Below, piece after piece: positions 24,904 through 34,317 of a DNA stretch of 64,000 nt. Each line of letters starts with the position of its first letter. Position 1 is the first letter of the stretch. This DNA is from Levilactobacillus mulengensis. Lineage in GTDB: Bacteria > Bacillota > Bacilli > Lactobacillales > Lactobacillaceae. The notes under the pieces were generated by a model, which made no database searches, was not told the origin of the DNA, and saw only the letters and a program-made list of their open reading frames with translations. Both the position numbers and the translations under genes were made by a program. Where the stretch lies: NCBI RefSeq assembly GCF_003946045.1, contig NZ_RHNW01000001.1, positions 62,001 through 126,000 of the forward strand. Reading direction: 5' to 3'.

Positions 24904-26028
24904 ATGGAAAAACGCATTGCCATTATTGGCGGCGGTATCGTGGGTGCGACCGCTGCGTATTATTTAAGCACCTTGCCCGGAAGCGAGCAGACCAAGGTCA
25001 CGTTGTTTGATGACGGGACCGGACAGGCGACCACGGCCGCCGCAGGCATCATTTCGCCGTGGCTGTCTAAACGCCGGAACCAACGCTGGTACCGGTTGGC
25101 CAAGGCCGGGGCAGATTTATTCCCCGAACTGATGCATGACGCGCAACTGGGGACCGATGTCTATCAACAGACCGGGACCATCGTGACCCGCGAAGTGCCC
25201 ACGGACCTGGAAACGCTGTTTGATTTAGCCCAGGAACGCCGGCAGGACGCCGCTACCATGGGAACCGTGACGACGTTAAATGCCGCCGAGGTTCAGGCCA
25301 AGGTGCCACTGTTGTCGCGGGCCCAGCCCGGGGTCTTCATCACCGGCGGGGCCCGGGTCGACGGTGCGGCGTTGGTCAGCGGCTTGTTGGCTAAGGCGAC
25401 GCAGAAGAACCTGACGATTCGGCGCGAACGCGTCAGTCTCGATGCCCAGGGCCAAGTCCTGACGTCATTGGGCGCGCGGCAGTTTGACCGCGTCATCATC
25501 GCGGCCGGTGCTTGGCTCAAAGAACTTGTGGCACCCCTAGGCATCACCGCCGCCGTGCGACCACAAAAAGGCCAGCTGATTGAGCTGGCCGTCAAGGATT
25601 ATCCGTTGAACGAAAATATGCCCGTTGTCATGCCCGAGGGTGAACGTGATTTCGTGCCGTTTGGCCACGGTAAGCTGATTGTTGGGGCGACTCACGAGGA
25701 CGACGGCAAGTTTAATTTGGCCGCCGATCCGGCCGTCACCGCCGATCTCCTGGCCAGTGCCCAACGGCTGATGGCTGACGTGACCGCGGACAACATCACG
25801 GGTGTTCGCGTGGGGACACGGGCCTACACGGCTGACTTCGCGCCATTCTTTGGACCGATTCCGGACCAGGAGAAATTCCTCGTGGCCTCTGGACTGGGGT
25901 CTTCCGGCTTAACGACCGGACCGCAAGTCGGACGATTGTTAGCGGGTTCCGCGCTGTACGGCGGTATGCCAGACTGGAGCGAATACGAGTTGCCACTGAC
26001 GACTTATTTAACGTCTTCGGCGGAATGA
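24904..26028 (+). CDS. FAD-dependent amino-acid oxidoreductase (DadA/glycine-oxidase fold)
   Basis: 374 residues. The N-terminal Rossmann motif IAIIGGGIVGATAAYYLS binds the FAD ADP moiety; AAAGIISPWLSKRRNQRWY and the C-terminal LVASGLGSSGLTTGPQVG complete the D-amino-acid-oxidase-like fold. It likely oxidises an amine or D-amino acid; the substrate is uncertain. The ATG follows AGGGGGT. Its 3' end overlaps the convergent RNase HI-like gene by 25 bases. Confidence 0.87.
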   Translation: MEKRIAIIGGGIVGATAAYYLSTLPGSEQTKVTLFDDGTGQATTAAAGIISPWLSKRRNQRWYRLAKAGADLFPELMHDAQLGTDVYQQTGTIVTREVPTDLETLFDLAQERRQDAATMGTVTTLNAAEVQAKVPLLSRAQPGVFITGGARVDGAALVSGLLAKATQKNLTIRRERVSLDAQGQVLTSLGARQFDRVIIAAGAWLKELVAPLGITAAVRPQKGQLIELAVKDYPLNENMPVVMPEGERDFVPFGHGKLIVGATHEDDGKFNLAADPAVTADLLASAQRLMADVTADNITGVRVGTRAYTADFAPFFGPIPDQEKFLVASGLGSSGLTTGPQVGRLLAGSALYGGMPDWSEYELPLTTYLTSSAE

Positions 26029-26408
26029 AGCGCCTGATTGGCTAGGGTGTGCGCGCCACGGTTCTGCTTCTCGGGAACCCATTGCGTGAGCACCAGCTGA
26101 AACGGGGCCTGTGCGGCCAACAGGTCGTCGACCAACTGTTGGTAGTGTTTGGCGTAATGCTTGGCGACACTATCGTTGACGATTTGACTGTCGGTATAGA
26201 ACAGGACGGTCGTGTGCGCCGGGTCGGTCGCTAGCGTGGCCAATTTTTCAAAACCTAACCGGGCAATTTCAAACTCGGCGGTGTGGTTGGTCGTGGCCGT
26301 CAGGGGCGCACTCAGTTGGGTCTGATGATGGTCGTGAATGATTAAGATGCCCCCGGCACTCAGACCCGACTGGGGTTGTGTCGCGGCGTCCGTATATAGA
26401 GAAAACAT
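26004..26408 (-). CDS. RNase HI-like protein
   Basis: 134 residues. The RNase H fold starts LYTDAATQPQSGLSAGGILI with the first catalytic Asp, then TAEFEIARLGFEKL (Glu), VLFYTDSQIVND (second Asp) and NRGAHTLANQAL. It probably cleaves RNA in RNA-DNA hybrids; it belongs to the short YpeP-like group common in lactobacilli. GGAGTG precedes the ATG. It converges on the oxidoreductase and its 5' end faces ebsA. Confidence 0.87.
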   Translation of the reverse strand: MFSLYTDAATQPQSGLSAGGILIIHDHHQTQLSAPLTATTNHTAEFEIARLGFEKLATLATDPAHTTVLFYTDSQIVNDSVAKHYAKHYQQLVDDLLAAQAPFQLVLTQWVPEKQNRGAHTLANQALHSAEDVK

Positions 26409-26445
26409 GGAATCACTCCAATTCTTTCGTGAGGTGTTTAAACCA

Positions 26446-26862
26446 ATGATAACCCAGGAACGACGATTTTTGTATCAACCGAATCCCCTCAGCAGCATTA
26501 TCAACTGGAGCTGGACGCTCATCGTCCTGTTGATGGGGGCCATCTTCTGGCTCGAGGTCACCCATTTTAACTGGTATACGCTGGGGTTCTTCGTGGCCTT
26601 TGCGTTCTTGTGCTGGTTAGAGATCCATTTTAGAAATATTACCATGGCCAATGGCGTCCTGACGGTCAGCACCGTCTTGAATCACCGCCACCTGGTCATC
26701 CCGTTGAAGCAAGTCCGCAGCGTCCAACAGTCCCGGTACCGGTTGGGGATTGTGGCGCAGGGCAAGATTTATCAATTCTTATTACCACGGAACTCGGCGA
26801 TCGAACTCGCAAGCCTCTTGCGGGACGCGATGGTTGCCAACGGCGTGAAGGAGGAAAATTAG
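26446..26862 (+). CDS. ebsA: EbsA-like membrane protein
   Basis: 138 residues with two membrane helices ([18 protein letters not shown] and [17 protein letters not shown]) and a C-terminal PH-like domain. Family EbsA was first linked to surface/aggregation phenotypes in enterococci; its function remains vague. GAGGTG lies nine bases before the ATG at 26446, giving [14 protein letters not shown]; the earlier ATG at 26407 overlaps the opposite gene's start and has no support. Its TAG stop overlaps the GTG start of fhs. Confidence 0.82.
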   Translation: MITQERRFLYQPNPLSSIINWSWTLIVLLMGAIFWLEVTHFNWYTLGFFVAFAFLCWLEIHFRNITMANGVLTVSTVLNHRHLVIPLKQVRSVQQSRYRLGIVAQGKIYQFLLPRNSAIELASLLRDAMVANGVKEEN

Positions 26863-28517
26863 TGAGCGATATTGAAATTTCACAAAAAACACAGTTAGAA
26901 CCCATTGAACAGGTGGCGGGCAAGGTCGGTTTGACCACCGACCAGATTGAACCCTACGGCCATACCAAGGCCAAGATCAACCTCCCACTGACGGGCAACC
27001 ATACCCCAGGCAAATTGGTGCTGGTCACCTCGATCAACCCCACGCCGGCCGGTGAAGGGAAGTCGACCGTGGTCGTTGGCTTGGGGGATGCCCTGAACCT
27101 ATTGGGTCACCAAACCGTTTTAGCCTTGCGGGAACCCTCGATGGGCCCCGTCATGGGGATGAAGGGTGGCGCGACCGGGGGTGGCTACGCCCAAGTGGTG
27201 CCAATGGAAGACATCAACTTGCATTTCACCGGGGACATGCACGCGCTGACCGAGGCGCACGACACCCTGGCCGCCCTGATTGATAACCACATCCAACAGG
27301 GCAATGAGCTGAACCTGGACCCCCGCCAAATCGTGTGGAAACGGGTCTTGGACATCAACGACCGTGAGCTGCGCCAGACCGTCATTGGCCTGGGTGGCCG
27401 GACATCCGGTGTGCCGCGGCAAGATGGCTTTGACATCACCGTGGCCAGTGAATTAATGGCCGTGTTGTGCCTGAGCGAAGACCTGACGGACCTTAAGCAC
27501 CGGGTCAACCGCATCCTGATTGGCTACACCTACGACAAGGAACCGGTTACGGTCGGCGACTTGAAGGTCGGTGGGGCCATCACGCTCCTGTTGAAGGACG
27601 CCATCAAGCCCAACCTGGTCCAAACGTTGGCGCACAACCCAGCCATCATTCACGGTGGACCATTTGCCAACATCGCCCACGGCTGTAACTCAGTGCTCGC
27701 GACCCAGACGGCCCTGCAACTCGGGGATTTTGCCGTGACGGAAGCCGGTTTTGGGGCCGACCTCGGTGGGGAAAAGTTCATGGATATCAAGACCCCCGTG
27801 CTCGGTCAAACGCCAGACGCCGTGGTGATTGTCGCCACAGTGCGGGCCCTCAAGTATAACGGTGGGGTCAAGCGCGCCGATTTGGAAACGGAAAACCTCG
27901 CCGCCCTGCAACAGGGTAGCGCCAACTTAAAGCGCCACATCACCAGCATGCAACAGTACGGTGTGCCGGTCGTCGTGGCCATCAACCGTTTCACCAGCGA
28001 TACGGACGCCGAAATTGCGGCCCTGACGGCTGACGTGACCGCCTGGGGCGTTCCCGTCGCCACCACGACCGTTTGGGCCGATGGGGGTGCCGGTGCCACT
28101 GATTTGGCCGAAAAGGTCGTCACGGCCACGCAACAGCCTAAGCACTTCGCCCGCCTGGCACCCGCTGGCGCGGACCTGATGACCCAAATGACAGCCATCA
28201 CCCAGAAAATTTACGGTGGGGCCAAGGTCGAGTTGTCGGCTAAGGCTGCCCGCCAGTTGAAGACCTTTGCCAAGCACGGCTGGGACAAGTTGCCCGTCTG
28301 CATGGCCAAGACCCAATACTCCCTGACGGACGACGCCCACCAACTGGGGGCCCCAACGGACTTCACGATTCACGTGCGCGAGTTTGCGCCACGGTTGGGG
28401 GCTGGGTTTGTGGTCGCCTTGACGGGAAACGTATTGACGATGCCAGGGTTGCCGAAGCACCCGGCCGCACTGGACATGGATATCGACGCTAACGGCAAGA
28501 TCACTGGGTTGTTCTAA
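26862..28517 (+). CDS. fhs: Formate-tetrahydrofolate ligase
   Basis: 551 residues, the full family length. The P-loop region [19 protein letters not shown] lies near residue 50, followed by [20 protein letters not shown], and NIAHGCNSV further on. It makes 10-formyl-THF from formate, ATP and THF for purine synthesis and initiator formylation. GGAGGAAAATTA precedes the GTG start, which overlaps the ebsA stop. A folate ECF S-component with a THF riboswitch lies elsewhere in the window. Confidence 0.97.
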   Translation: MSDIEISQKTQLEPIEQVAGKVGLTTDQIEPYGHTKAKINLPLTGNHTPGKLVLVTSINPTPAGEGKSTVVVGLGDALNLLGHQTVLALREPSMGPVMGMKGGATGGGYAQVVPMEDINLHFTGDMHALTEAHDTLAALIDNHIQQGNELNLDPRQIVWKRVLDINDRELRQTVIGLGGRTSGVPRQDGFDITVASELMAVLCLSEDLTDLKHRVNRILIGYTYDKEPVTVGDLKVGGAITLLLKDAIKPNLVQTLAHNPAIIHGGPFANIAHGCNSVLATQTALQLGDFAVTEAGFGADLGGEKFMDIKTPVLGQTPDAVVIVATVRALKYNGGVKRADLETENLAALQQGSANLKRHITSMQQYGVPVVVAINRFTSDTDAEIAALTADVTAWGVPVATTTVWADGGAGATDLAEKVVTATQQPKHFARLAPAGADLMTQMTAITQKIYGGAKVELSAKAARQLKTFAKHGWDKLPVCMAKTQYSLTDDAHQLGAPTDFTIHVREFAPRLGAGFVVALTGNVLTMPGLPKHPAALDMDIDANGKITGLF

Positions 28518-28540
28518 GGGGTAAATCTGTCGTTGTTAGC

Positions 28541-28718
28541 GCCTCCGGGCTGGTGAAAATGGGCCGGAACGCTGTGGGGAGGACGCCCCGAGCCGAAGAG
28601 CGGTCTCGGGACTTGCTTTGAGCCGCCAAGAACGCGTCTCAAAGTCACCATTCACTGAGGGTTTCCCTCAGTGAATCCCGCGGCTGAGCCCATTTTCACC
28701 AGCCCTGCGGCTAACACA
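28541..28718 (+). repeat. Cloverleaf-type intergenic element, subtype A
   Basis: Starts GCCTCCGGGCTGGTGAAAAT and ends CATTTTCACCAGCCCTGCGG. First hairpin CCCCGAG...CTCGGG, second CTTTGAG...CTCAAAG, long hairpin ATTCACTGAGGG-TTT-CCCTCAGTGAAT. The first and long hairpins differ in nearly every base from the 10.9-kb copy yet remain perfectly paired. Confidence 0.88.
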
Positions 28719-29067
28719 GATTTAACCCAGCACAACGCCATGACCCTTCTTGGAGTATTCTAGGATTGGATTGCGTGTGCTGGCGTCGATAGCAAATCTA
28801 CGGGCTGCTGTGAGCTACAGCTGGTCACTTTGATCCGCCTCTGGTCACTCCCACGACTAGCCCAGTTTTCCCAGCCCTACGGCTAACACGGATTTAGCCC
28901 GGCACAACGCAGTATTTTTGCCATGGCTCTTGCCTGATTTCAATGTGACCGGATGGTTTGCCCAATCAAACTAGTCGAGCTGACACTAGTTGTTAAATTG
29001 TCAGTGGTTGAATCCAGTTTTAAATTAAAATAAACATTGCGTGTGTGATTTCGCGCAATTAATAATC
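28719..29067. other. Degraded pieces of the cloverleaf elements, no gene
   Basis: Around 28805-28850 a piece of a subtype B right arm is seen (CAGCTGGTCACTTTGATCCGC, shortened copy), and at 28865-28915 a second copy of the right end of subtype A with its flank (CAGCCCTACGGCTAACACGG, then CGGCACAACGC) that also follows the intact element at 28700-28735. Nothing coding is visible. Confidence 0.5.
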
Positions 29068-29116
29068 AAAGAAGCGTTAGTTACCTTTCTAAATGATTGG
29101 GAACTAGCGCTTTTTG
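29068..29116 (+). terminator. Terminator/attenuator-like hairpin before the ABC transporter
   Basis: AAGCGTTAGTTACC pairs with GGGAACTAGCGCTTTTT. It lies 125 bases upstream of the ABC gene and before a TATAAT box near 29190, so it is more likely a terminator than an attenuator. Confidence 0.65.
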
Positions 29117-29240
29117 CTGTCCTTTGGATGGGAGATTGGCATAATTAACGAAAAGGGTAGCTGCTAGCGAAAAAAATGATAGAATGATTATAATATGAGA
29201 GAATCATTAAAATTAGGATACTGCTTAAAGGGGTGGGCCA

Positions 29241-30815
29241 ATGAAGTTTGCGAATAAGAAATTAGTGGGATTGGCGGTTTTTACCGCGGTGCTGGCGGGG
29301 CTGTCGACGCCGTTTAATGCTGCGATGTATGCGTTTATCTTCCGAATCATTGAGACTAAGCATGTGAGTTGGATCGTGCCGTTTGTGATTGTCATTATTT
29401 TGGGCTACTTTGGGTTCAGCCTGGCCACGTACCTGAATACGGTCGTGATCAATAAAAATGTGGTCACGGTCAATCGGCGGTTGAAGACGCAACTGCTGCG
29501 GGGGCTGCTACAGCGGCGAACCGTGGACTCCAAGGATTTTGTGGCGACGAACCTGTCCTTCTTCATGAACGATTTGAAATTACTCGAAGACAACTACATT
29601 CGCCAGCTGTTCGCGTTGATCAGTGTGCTGGTGACCTGCGTCGTGACCCTGGCCTATTCGCTGGCCAACAACGTTGAACTGACGCTGGTCTTCATGGCTT
29701 TTATGATTTTTCCCTCGGCGATTCCGCGTTTATTTCGGAACCGGATCAATGTGCGCAGCGAGGCCTGGTCACAGCGAAACAGCCAGTGGTCGGGCACACT
29801 GAAGGACGTGTTGAAGGGGGCCTTAGCGTTACGCCAATACCGAGCATTGCCGGGCATCGAGCCGAAAACAACGGCGGCCATTCAAAATGTGGAGCACGCC
29901 AACGCCGCCATGAAAAACGAAATTGCCCTGTCCAACGCGGTGGTGGAAGCCATTTTCTACGTATGTACGCTGATTCCCATCGGGATTGGAATCTACGCCA
30001 CGATTCAGGGCCGCATCAGCTTGTCCCAGTTCGTCGCGATTCAGTACTCGTCCAACTGGATCATCAACAGTGCCGGGCAGGTCGTGAACAGCTTTAACAC
30101 GCTGAACAGCACCGGGAAGATTCGCCAGCGCATCAAGGACGCGGTCCAACCGGTCAATGAGCCGGCGGCGGTCACGGCTGGTTTTGAAAAATTAACCCTG
30201 ACACAGCTCGGATTTAACCGGCAGGAGACATCAATCCTGCACGACATCAACCTTGCCGTTGCCCGGGGCGAAAAAATTCTGATTCAAGGCGAATCCGGTA
30301 GTGGCAAGACGACGCTGCTGCGGTTGATTGATGGGGCCTTGGCGCCGAGCAGCGGGCAGGTCGCCATCAACGGTGAGCCCGTCAAGCAGTACGCGGGGAT
30401 GAGCACGGTCAATCAGTCACCAATCGTGTTTAACGACACGCTGCGCTTCAATTTGACACTGGGGTTGGACTTCACGGACGAAGCGGTCACCCACGCCTGT
30501 CAGGAGGCCGGCCTCATGGACTTGGTCGACCGCGATGGCTTGGACTACCAAATTGGGGATGAGGGGCAGAACTTGTCGGGCGGGCAGGTGAAGCGGTTAG
30601 AGATTGCCCGCGCCATTTTATTTGACCGCGAGCTGATCTTCATCGATGAAGGCACGGCGTCACTGGATGAGCAAACCTCAATCGCCATTCACCAAACGAT
30701 CCTGCGCTTGCCCAAGACCATCATCGAGGTCGACCACCACATCCCACCAGAAGTCCGTCCGCTGTTCGACCACGTGTACCAGTTGCGGGATGGTCAGTTG
30801 ACGATGCAAGCGTGA
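29241..30815 (+). CDS. ABC transporter, fused permease and ATPase
   Basis: 524 residues: a six-helix type IV exporter transmembrane domain (about 1-300) and an ATPase with Walker A GESGSGKTTLLRLI near 350, signature LSGGQVKRLEIAR and Walker B LIFIDEGTASLDEQ. It exports an unknown substrate and should work as a homodimer. It is at the short end for half-size exporters. AAAGGGGTGG precedes the ATG; a TATAAT box with the dyad AATGATT...AATCATT lies about 50 bases upstream. It stands alone. Confidence 0.9.
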   Translation: MKFANKKLVGLAVFTAVLAGLSTPFNAAMYAFIFRIIETKHVSWIVPFVIVIILGYFGFSLATYLNTVVINKNVVTVNRRLKTQLLRGLLQRRTVDSKDFVATNLSFFMNDLKLLEDNYIRQLFALISVLVTCVVTLAYSLANNVELTLVFMAFMIFPSAIPRLFRNRINVRSEAWSQRNSQWSGTLKDVLKGALALRQYRALPGIEPKTTAAIQNVEHANAAMKNEIALSNAVVEAIFYVCTLIPIGIGIYATIQGRISLSQFVAIQYSSNWIINSAGQVVNSFNTLNSTGKIRQRIKDAVQPVNEPAAVTAGFEKLTLTQLGFNRQETSILHDINLAVARGEKILIQGESGSGKTTLLRLIDGALAPSSGQVAINGEPVKQYAGMSTVNQSPIVFNDTLRFNLTLGLDFTDEAVTHACQEAGLMDLVDRDGLDYQIGDEGQNLSGGQVKRLEIARAILFDRELIFIDEGTASLDEQTSIAIHQTILRLPKTIIEVDHHIPPEVRPLFDHVYQLRDGQLTMQA

Positions 30816-30967
30816 GTTGAAACAAAACAGGATACGAAAAAAATAAGCAATAAGAAATGAAGGCGAACAAGAAATGAATCGATTGCGGTCGCCAAAAAAA
30901 TGCATGAATCAAGCGGATTCGAGAATGGTAGAAAACAAATCTTGAATTTTTGAAGGAGTTGAGCTGA

Positions 30968-31321
30968 ATGCATATTCTTTTTCAAATTAATGCGCTGTTA
31001 AGATTTTTAATAGAAATGATAACTCTAATAACATTAGCTTTTGTAGGTTTTACAAAATATAAGTTACCACTTAACTTACTGATGGGGATTTTAGTACCAA
31101 TTGTAATTTATGTGATTTGGTCTATTTGTATGGCTCCTTTATCACCAAACAGAGTGGACCTACGTTTGAGAGTAACGATTGAGATTATCATTTTTGGTCT
31201 CTGTAGTTATATGATAATAACTAAAGTGTCAGTTCGTGTAGGGACTGTATATGGAGTTGTAGTTGGTCTGAATGCAATAATGGCACACATTGGAGATGGA
31301 ATATATGGCAGTAGTTTATGA
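30968..31321 (+). CDS. YrdB-like membrane protein (DUF2568)
   Basis: 117 residues with four membrane helices (LLRFLIEMITLITLAFVGF and on). The sequence pattern matches small YrdB-family proteins of unknown function. AT content is much higher than in the neighbouring genes, suggesting acquisition by transfer. GAAGGAG precedes the ATG. The stop codon lies directly at the edge of an IS remnant, so the 3' end may have been reshaped by that insertion or deletion. Confidence 0.75.
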   Translation: MHILFQINALLRFLIEMITLITLAFVGFTKYKLPLNLLMGILVPIVIYVIWSICMAPLSPNRVDLRLRVTIEIIIFGLCSYMIITKVSVRVGTVYGVVVGLNAIMAHIGDGIYGSSL

Positions 31322-31617
31322 AATGGAAAATGTTTATCGAGAATTGGGTTCAATATCGATTCACTCATATCAAGCTTTTTAGCTATACCAGTTAGGGCTT
31401 TCAACGACCGATGCAAAGCATTAGTGAATGCAATTTCTGGTAAGGGTCGATCATCCTGATTCTCTCGTTGCGCTAAGGCCAAAATATCATAGCCTATTAG
31501 GACCAGTGCCATGTGGCCGCAAAGTCCGTCGTAGCTTTGAATCTGGGTTTTATCGAATTGAAGATATTGTTTCGCAACTTTGAAATAGCCTTCAATCTGC
31601 CAGCGACGAGCATACAT
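31320..31617 (-). pseudogene. IS4-family transposase, C-terminal remnant
   Basis: About 100 codons from MYARRWQIEGYFKVAKQYL. The spacing Y-2-R-3-E-6-K is the YREK signature of IS4-type DDE transposases. The rest of the DDE domain upstream is missing, and downstream the frame runs antisense into yrdB, so only the tail of the transposase is real. No intact IS ends could be assigned. Confidence 0.85.
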
Positions 31618-31632
31618 TTGAATGATGCATAT

Positions 31633-31708
31633 TAGACATGGGCATAGATTCTCCTTGTATATTTTTTTAGACGACTCAAATATACAAGCATGGAGTAATC
31701 CATGTCTA
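31633..31708. repeat. Imperfect inverted repeat beside the IS remnant
   Basis: TAGACATGG...CTTGTATATTT on the left is complementary to AAATATACAAG...CCATGTCTA on the right; the inside of the right arm carries its own CATGGA-GTAA-TCCATG hairpin. It may be an IS end or a folded leader of the lost transposase gene. Confidence 0.6.
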
Positions 31709-31711
31709 TTT

Positions 31712-31753
31712 TTGTACAGTAAAGGCCCGGCATGCCGGGCCTTTACTGTACAA
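31712..31753. repeat. Perfect 42-bp palindrome
   Basis: Two 21-base arms without a spacer; the left arm begins TTGTACAGTAAAGGCCCGGC and the axis is in GCATGC. The outer part is A/T-rich and the centre G/C-rich, as in a terminator, but no long T run follows on either side. Confidence 0.9.
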
Positions 31754-31831
31754 TTTAACTTTCAACCTTTAGGTAAATAAACTAAACGTAATCAGAAAAT
31801 GACCGTGCTCCTTGAAACCAGCGCGTCAACG

Positions 31832-31872
31832 TCAGCCGTGCGGGTGGTCGAAATGGGCCCAGCCGGGGGATT
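31832..31872 (-). repeat. Half of a subtype A cloverleaf element
   Basis: GTCAGCCGTGCGGGTGGTCG followed by AAATGGGCCCAGCCGGGGGA matches the distal arm of the subtype A elements in inverted orientation, without its partner arm. Confidence 0.6.
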
Positions 31873-31943
31873 TGATTGGCCGGAAACCTGAGCGTTAGTG
31901 AAGTCATCAGAGTCTGAGGTAGGGAAACAGGCCAACTTTGTTT

Positions 31944-32138
31944 GAATCCTGGAGCCAGAGACCAGTGGGGAGACTACCTGTGTCGGGGATGCTTGACCGG
32001 TGGACTTCCGGTCTTACAGCCCGGGGCGACCTGAAAGACCCGCGGGTTTCGGGGCTTTGAGGCGAAGGTGAAGACCGCTCTTTGGCTTCGCCTGGTCCCC
32101 ACAGGTAGTCTCCCCGCTGGTCGGCGGCGGAAGGATTC
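31944..32138 (-). repeat. Cloverleaf-type intergenic element, third subtype (C)
   Basis: Minus-strand reading has outer arms GACCAGCGGGGAGACTACCT and AGGTAGTCTCCCCACTGGTC, about 23 pairs with the adjoining GTG/CAC. Inside are GGCGAAG...CTTCGCC with the conserved AGCCAAAGAGCGGTCT loop, CCTCAAAG...CTTTCAGG in place of CTTTGAG...CTCAAAG, and GACCGG...CCGGTC. The 618-base gap 31618-32236 consists of this element, the half element, the palindrome and the IS-linked repeat. Confidence 0.8.
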
Positions 32139-32236
32139 AGACAAAGTAGGAATTTTCTAGTGTGGAGAAGGGCGCGGGGGGCCATTTTCTGGTATACTTT
32201 TCGGTAACGACTTATAGGAAAGGTGTTCCGGATTTT

Positions 32237-32701
32237 ATGCTGATTGCAGATACAATCTTAATCGTGCTACTGGTGGTCATTGACCAGTGGATCAAGCACG
32301 CGGTAGTGGTCAACATCGCCCTTGGTGGCGAGCACCCACTCATCCCCGGCTTCCTGTCGCTCACGCACCTGCGTAACGACGGGGCCGCCTGGAGTATTTT
32401 ACAGGGCCAAATGTGGTTCTTTACGGTCATCGCCATTGTGGCGTTAGGCATCATGGGCTACTTTTTCTGGCAGTACCGCAATCAGAAAGAACACTGGGTA
32501 GAGGAACTCGGCCTGACCCTGATGATGGCGGGCACGATTGGCAACTTTATTGATCGCCTGCTGCAAGGCTACGTGGTCGACATGTTCCAACTCGATTTTA
32601 TTAATTTTCCAATCTTTAACTTCGCCGACAGCTGTTTGACGGTCGGCGTCATCTTAATCGCGATTGGCGTCTTCCTAGCTGATCGACGGGAGGCACAGTG
32701 A
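32237..32701 (+). CDS. lspA: Lipoprotein signal peptidase (SPase II)
   Basis: 154 residues, four membrane helices. The two aspartyl protease motifs are present: GTIGNFIDRLLQGYVVDMF and FNFADSCLTVG. It cleaves the signal peptide of prolipoproteins after lipidation. AAAGGTG precedes the ATG at 32237; the longer frame adds 25 residues without family support. The stop overlaps the rluD start region, giving a tight lspA-rluD pair as in Bacillus. Confidence 0.95.
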   Translation: MLIADTILIVLLVVIDQWIKHAVVVNIALGGEHPLIPGFLSLTHLRNDGAAWSILQGQMWFFTVIAIVALGIMGYFFWQYRNQKEHWVEELGLTLMMAGTIGNFIDRLLQGYVVDMFQLDFINFPIFNFADSCLTVGVILIAIGVFLADRREAQ

Positions 32702-33624
32702 TGCAAGAAACAGACTTTCAAGTAACGACTTCAGACCGGCTGGATAAATTAGTGGCGGATAACGTGGCCACGATTTCTCGTTCACAGGCGAAAAATGCCA
32801 TCGAAGCCGGCCAAATCACGGTCGACGGGCAGCCAGTCAAGCCTAAGGTCAAGCCCAAGGTTGGCGCGACGGTGCACATTGCACTGCCAGACCCCGTTCC
32901 CTTGGATTTGACCCCCGAAAATATTCCCCTAGACATTGTTTACGAAGATGACGATGTTATCGTGGTCAACAAGCCCCAGGGGATGGTCGTCCATCCCGCA
33001 CCCGGGCACCCGGACCACACACTGGTTAACGCGCTGCTGTACCACAGCCCGCTGTCGAGCATTAACGGCACCCTGCGGCCCGGCATCGTGCACCGCATCG
33101 ACAAGGACACCTCGGGCCTGTTGATGGTGGCCAAGAACAATCACGCCCATCAGAGCTTGTCGGCCCAGTTACAGGCCAAGACCAACCTGCGGGAGTACGT
33201 GGCCATCGTGCACGGCAACTTCAAGGAAGAAGACGGGACCATCAACGCGCCTTTGGGTCGGTCACCTAAGGACCGCAAGAAGCAGGCCATCGTCGCTGAC
33301 GGGCGGCCTGCCGTGACTCATTTCCGGGTGCTGGAGCGCTACGGGAATTATTCCTTAGTGGCGTGTCGCTTGGAAACCGGCCGGACGCACCAGATTCGGG
33401 TCCACATGGCCTACATCAACCATCCCGTCGCGGGTGATCCGCTGTATGGGCCTAAGCACACGCTAAAGGGTGCCGGCCAGTTTCTACACGCCCGTGAATT
33501 GGGCTTCAAGCAGCCGACGACCGGTGAACAGTTAGACTTCACCGCGCCGGTTCCCGAAAACTTCGCCAAGGCCGTGCGCCACTTGCGCCAGCAGGCGGGA
33601 TTGCCGGTTGACAAAGCAATTTAG
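32701..33624 (+). CDS. rluD: RluD-like 23S rRNA pseudouridine synthase
   Basis: 307 residues. An N-terminal S4 RNA-binding domain (RLDKLVADNVATISRSQAKN) is followed by the RluA/RluD catalytic domain with HRIDKDTSGLLMVAKN, carrying the catalytic Asp, and GRTHQIRVHMAYI. GGGAGG lies seven bases before the ATG at 32701; a GTG at 32698 is possible. It overlaps lspA by one base and precedes pyrR, matching the conserved Firmicutes order. Confidence 0.93.
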   Translation: MQETDFQVTTSDRLDKLVADNVATISRSQAKNAIEAGQITVDGQPVKPKVKPKVGATVHIALPDPVPLDLTPENIPLDIVYEDDDVIVVNKPQGMVVHPAPGHPDHTLVNALLYHSPLSSINGTLRPGIVHRIDKDTSGLLMVAKNNHAHQSLSAQLQAKTNLREYVAIVHGNFKEEDGTINAPLGRSPKDRKKQAIVADGRPAVTHFRVLERYGNYSLVACRLETGRTHQIRVHMAYINHPVAGDPLYGPKHTLKGAGQFLHARELGFKQPTTGEQLDFTAPVPENFAKAVRHLRQQAGLPVDKAI

Positions 33625-33672
33625 TTTTTTTAAGCTAGCACTAATCAGATAAACGGGTTTGCCGAATCAGGC

Positions 33673-33717
33673 GGGCGGGTTTCTTCACCATTTTGCCGAA
33701 GAAATGCGCCCGTTTCC
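33673..33717 (+). promoter_or_regulatory. Hairpin upstream of pyrR, terminator or attenuator
   Basis: GGGCGGGTTTCTTC pairs with GAAGAAATGCGCCC, followed by only three T. I do not see the usual PyrR-binding loop in the leader, so simple termination after rluD is as likely as pyrimidine attenuation. Confidence 0.45.
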
Positions 33718-33731
33718 TGCACTTACGCTAA

Positions 33732-34295
<564 letters not shown>

Positions 34296-34317
34296 GGGGC
34301 AAGGGGGTCGATTTTAC

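Noticed and set aside
29241-30815. Bacteriocin exporter
   Set aside because: No C39 peptidase domain and no precursor gene nearby; kept as ABC exporter of unknown substrate.
31207-31319. C-terminal end of the IS4-like frame
   Set aside because: This part is antisense to yrdB and has no transposase similarity, so it was removed from the remnant.
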